Assembly: GCA_964418425.1 (NCBI GenBank)
Contig: CAYQLT010000038.1
Span: 1 to 23,807, forward strand
Direction: 5' to 3'
Length of the DNA: 23,807 nt
Origin: CAYQLT01 sp964418425
GTDB taxonomy: Bacteria; Bacillota; Limnochordia; Limnochordales; Geochordaceae
This document shows, piece by piece, positions 22,136 through 23,807 of this stretch. The notes beneath the pieces were generated by a model that saw nothing but the letters and a program-made list of their open reading frames with translations, searched no databases and had not been told where the DNA came from. Position 1 is the first letter of the stretch. Every line of letters starts with the position of its first letter. A program made the position numbers and the translations under genes.

Positions 22136-23470
22136 ATGCGTGCTGGTGCGGGCCGGGCGTCGATCCTCCCCCGTGGGCCTGTGGAGCTCTCCGGGTGGCT
22201 GAGGCTACGGCGGCAAGCGGCGGGAGTCCACGACCCCATTTGGGCCAGAACGTTGGTCATGGAAAGCTCGGCCGGTAACCGGGTCGTCTTGGTGTCGCTG
22301 GACCTGCTCGGCACCCCGGTCGCCTTTGCGCGTAAGCTGCGCTGGGCCGTGGGCAAGGTGGCATGCACGGATCCCCAGGCGGTTCTGATCGCATGCACGC
22401 ACACCCATTCCGCCCCGGCGGTGCTGCACCTGAGAGGGTGCGGCACGCCCAGCGCCGCGTATTTGGACTTGGTCGAGCACGCGGTCACCGAGGCCACCGC
22501 GCATGCCCTTCATCAGTTGCGCCCCGCGTCACTGATTTGGGGCAAGGGGATGGCATTCTTGAGCGTGAACCGCAGGGAGGTGGGGGTCGTCGATTTCGGC
22601 GAACATACCCTCGGCGATGAGGCATTCGTCGCAGGCACGGTGGATCCTGAGGTCGACGTCCTGCTCGTCCGGGATGCCGCAGCGCGTCCTATCGCGGTGG
22701 TCTTCGCGTACGCTGCTCATCCGGTCACGCTGCGCAGGGATAACCTCCTAATATCAGCTGACTTCCCCGGAGTTGCGTGTGAAACCGTGGAAGCTCGGCT
22801 CGGGAGTGGCGCGGTCGCGCTCTTCCTCAACGGCGCGTGCGGCGACGTCAACCCGCGGACGTTCGGCACGAGCGACCGGACGCAGGCCGTGGGATGGGCG
22901 CTCGCGAGGACCGTGACGGAAACACTGAACGAGCTGTCTAAGATACCCGATGGTGGCCAAGGAACCGACGGCGAGCTCAGCTGGGCAGAGGACACGGTGG
23001 ACCTGCCCCTGGCGGTTTCGCTGTCGTTGGAGTCGATTCGCGCGGAGCAGAGAGCGTGGAGGCATGTACTGGCCGATCCGGCCGCGACCGAGGACGCCTG
23101 CCATCACGCGCGGGTAATGCTCGAGTGGAGTGAGGAATACTTGGCCCACCGCCGGGACGTGGAGGCGGCGCCCTTCCTTCGTGTGGATCTGCAGGCGGTA
23201 CGGCTTGCAGGGCGAGTTCTCCTAGCCATACCCGGGGAAGCCTTCTGCGAGATCGGGCTGGCCATTAAAGCGCTTGCGCCGGGAGTGGCGGTTCCCGTGG
23301 GGTATGCGAACGGGAATGTTGGCTACTTCCCCAGTCAGAGCTCCTTCCGCAAGGGCGGCTACGAGGTGGAGTTTGCGTACCGGTACTACGACCTGGTACC
23401 CTTTGCGGAGAGTATCGGAGAAACGCTGCTGAGCTCCTCGGAGCATCTGCTTGATCGCGTGCTAGCTTGA
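22136..23470 (+). CDS. Neutral/alkaline ceramidase-like hydrolase, active-site variant
   Basis: This 444-residue protein resembles the N-terminal catalytic domain of non-lysosomal neutral ceramidases: an opening MRAGAGRASILPRG, zinc-ligand motif THTHSAP (H89, H91), AYAAHPVTL (H195) and FLNGACGDVNPR (about 231-241). In true ceramidases the last motif is GDVSPN with a nucleophilic Ser; here the position is N239. The C-terminal immunoglobulin-like domain of true ceramidases is missing and there is no signal peptide. Such bacterial relatives occur in carbohydrate clusters and their reaction is not established; an amidase acting on N-acylated sugars is a speculation. ATG 22136 fits the family start and has AAAGGCGG upstream. 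ATG 22109, overlapping the previous gene, is the alternative. Confidence 0.82.
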   Translation: MRAGAGRASILPRGPVELSGWLRLRRQAAGVHDPIWARTLVMESSAGNRVVLVSLDLLGTPVAFARKLRWAVGKVACTDPQAVLIACTHTHSAPAVLHLRGCGTPSAAYLDLVEHAVTEATAHALHQLRPASLIWGKGMAFLSVNRREVGVVDFGEHTLGDEAFVAGTVDPEVDVLLVRDAAARPIAVVFAYAAHPVTLRRDNLLISADFPGVACETVEARLGSGAVALFLNGACGDVNPRTFGTSDRTQAVGWALARTVTETLNELSKIPDGGQGTDGELSWAEDTVDLPLAVSLSLESIRAEQRAWRHVLADPAATEDACHHARVMLEWSEEYLAHRRDVEAAPFLRVDLQAVRLAGRVLLAIPGEAFCEIGLAIKALAPGVAVPVGYANGNVGYFPSQSSFRKGGYEVEFAYRYYDLVPFAESIGETLLSSSEHLLDRVLA

Positions 23471-23807
23471 CCAAGCAAGCGACAGTACTCTTACGGTGTG
23501 TGTCACGAGGGATGGGGCCGTGTGTGGCGGTGCAAGACACGTCTCCCGTACCCGTGGGCCTGGGCGTCACTGGTGCCACCAGAGCTCTGAAAAACCGGCA
23601 GTGGCAAGGCGCAGTGGGCGTGGCGGGATTGGTAGGAGATGGGTCGTAGACGTAGCACTACACCAGGAACGGGCCCCAGGGGAGGGGCACGATCCCCTCC
23701 CTGTCCCATCGTTCCCTCTTGTTCGCCTTCATGCCGCCCAGGAGACTGCAGCGAGCTTGTCCCGAAATCCGTAGAAAATCGAGTGGCGGCTCCCGGAGCC
23801 CCTGTGG
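23471..23807. other. Downstream gene-free end of the window
   Basis: No supported gene is present in these 337 bases. A GC-rich inverted repeat GGGAGGGG-(6)-CCCCTCCC (23680-23687 with 23694-23701) could end the operon, but only a weak pyrimidine stretch follows it rather than a T-run. A near-perfect palindrome GGCTCCCGGAGCC lies close to the window edge. No tRNA or promoter signature stands out. Confidence 0.45.

Noticed and set aside
23467..23649. 60-codon frame overlapping the ceramidase-like stop with TTG
   Set aside because: There is no ribosome binding site and no recognisable sequence features; composition is as expected from chance.
1..23807. CRISPR array, tandem repeats, tRNA genes, att sites
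   Set aside because: I read through both strands for regularly spaced repeats, cloverleaf signatures and phage genes and saw none. Weak short palindromes were the only repeats.

Overview
The window is GC-rich DNA, probably from a bacterium of the high-GC Bacillota (Limnochordia, Symbiobacteriia or Thermaerobacter type). That placement is an inference from purine-rich AGGAGG-type ribosome binding sites, frequent GTG/TTG starts, tightly packed operons, a binding-protein/two-permease sugar ABC system without its own ATPase, and a pyrophosphate-type phosphofructokinase. No marker gene fixes the taxon. Every intact protein gene lies on the + strand.

Layout. (1) 1-1428: the end of an rRNA operon (5S rRNA plus a strong intrinsic terminator), then a decayed region with a frameshifted C-terminal remnant of an ExeA/TniB-like transposition ATPase and a small unidentified ORF. 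(2) 1429-6293: a sugar-acid operon made of a FadR-type GntR regulator, an enolase-superfamily dehydratase with the mandelate-racemase catalytic set, a UxaA-type dehydratase split into a SAF subunit and a large subunit (ATGA overlap), and an aldehyde dehydrogenase. The order suggests two dehydrations followed by oxidation of a semialdehyde. (3) 6500-11979: an amino-sugar-phosphate module with a double-SIS isomerase/deaminase (AgaS-like), NagA deacetylase, PPi-type phosphofructokinase, a Cgl0159-like class I aldolase and NagB deaminase. Together these could take GlcNAc-6-P and/or GalNAc-6-P to triose phosphates without other glycolytic enzymes. (4) 12016-16758: two large putative glycosidases, one GH42-like with an unusual acid/base site and one DUF4838-type, separated by a truncated sugar permease and an antisense IS110-family transposase fragment. 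(5) 16781-21111: a Gfo/Idh/MocA oxidoreductase and a complete CUT1-type sugar ABC importer (Tat-exported binding protein and two permeases). (6) 21160-23470: an EamA/DMT permease and a member of the neutral-ceramidase-like family that lacks the expected nucleophilic serine. The last ~340 bases hold no gene I can support.

Working model (inference): the ABC system imports an amino-sugar-containing oligosaccharide, the cytoplasmic glycosidases and oxidoreductase dismantle it, and the SIS/NagA/PFK/aldolase/NagB module burns the hexosamine. The upstream operon handles an acidic sugar, possibly from the same polymer. The window contains neither a sugar kinase to make the 6-phosphate nor the transporter ATPase, so both must be encoded elsewhere. 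There are no CRISPR arrays, tRNAs, prophage genes or defence genes that I can recognise. The most unusual elements are the catalytically atypical GH42-like protein, the ceramidase-like protein with Ser replaced by Asn, and the self-contained hexosamine-to-triose gene set.
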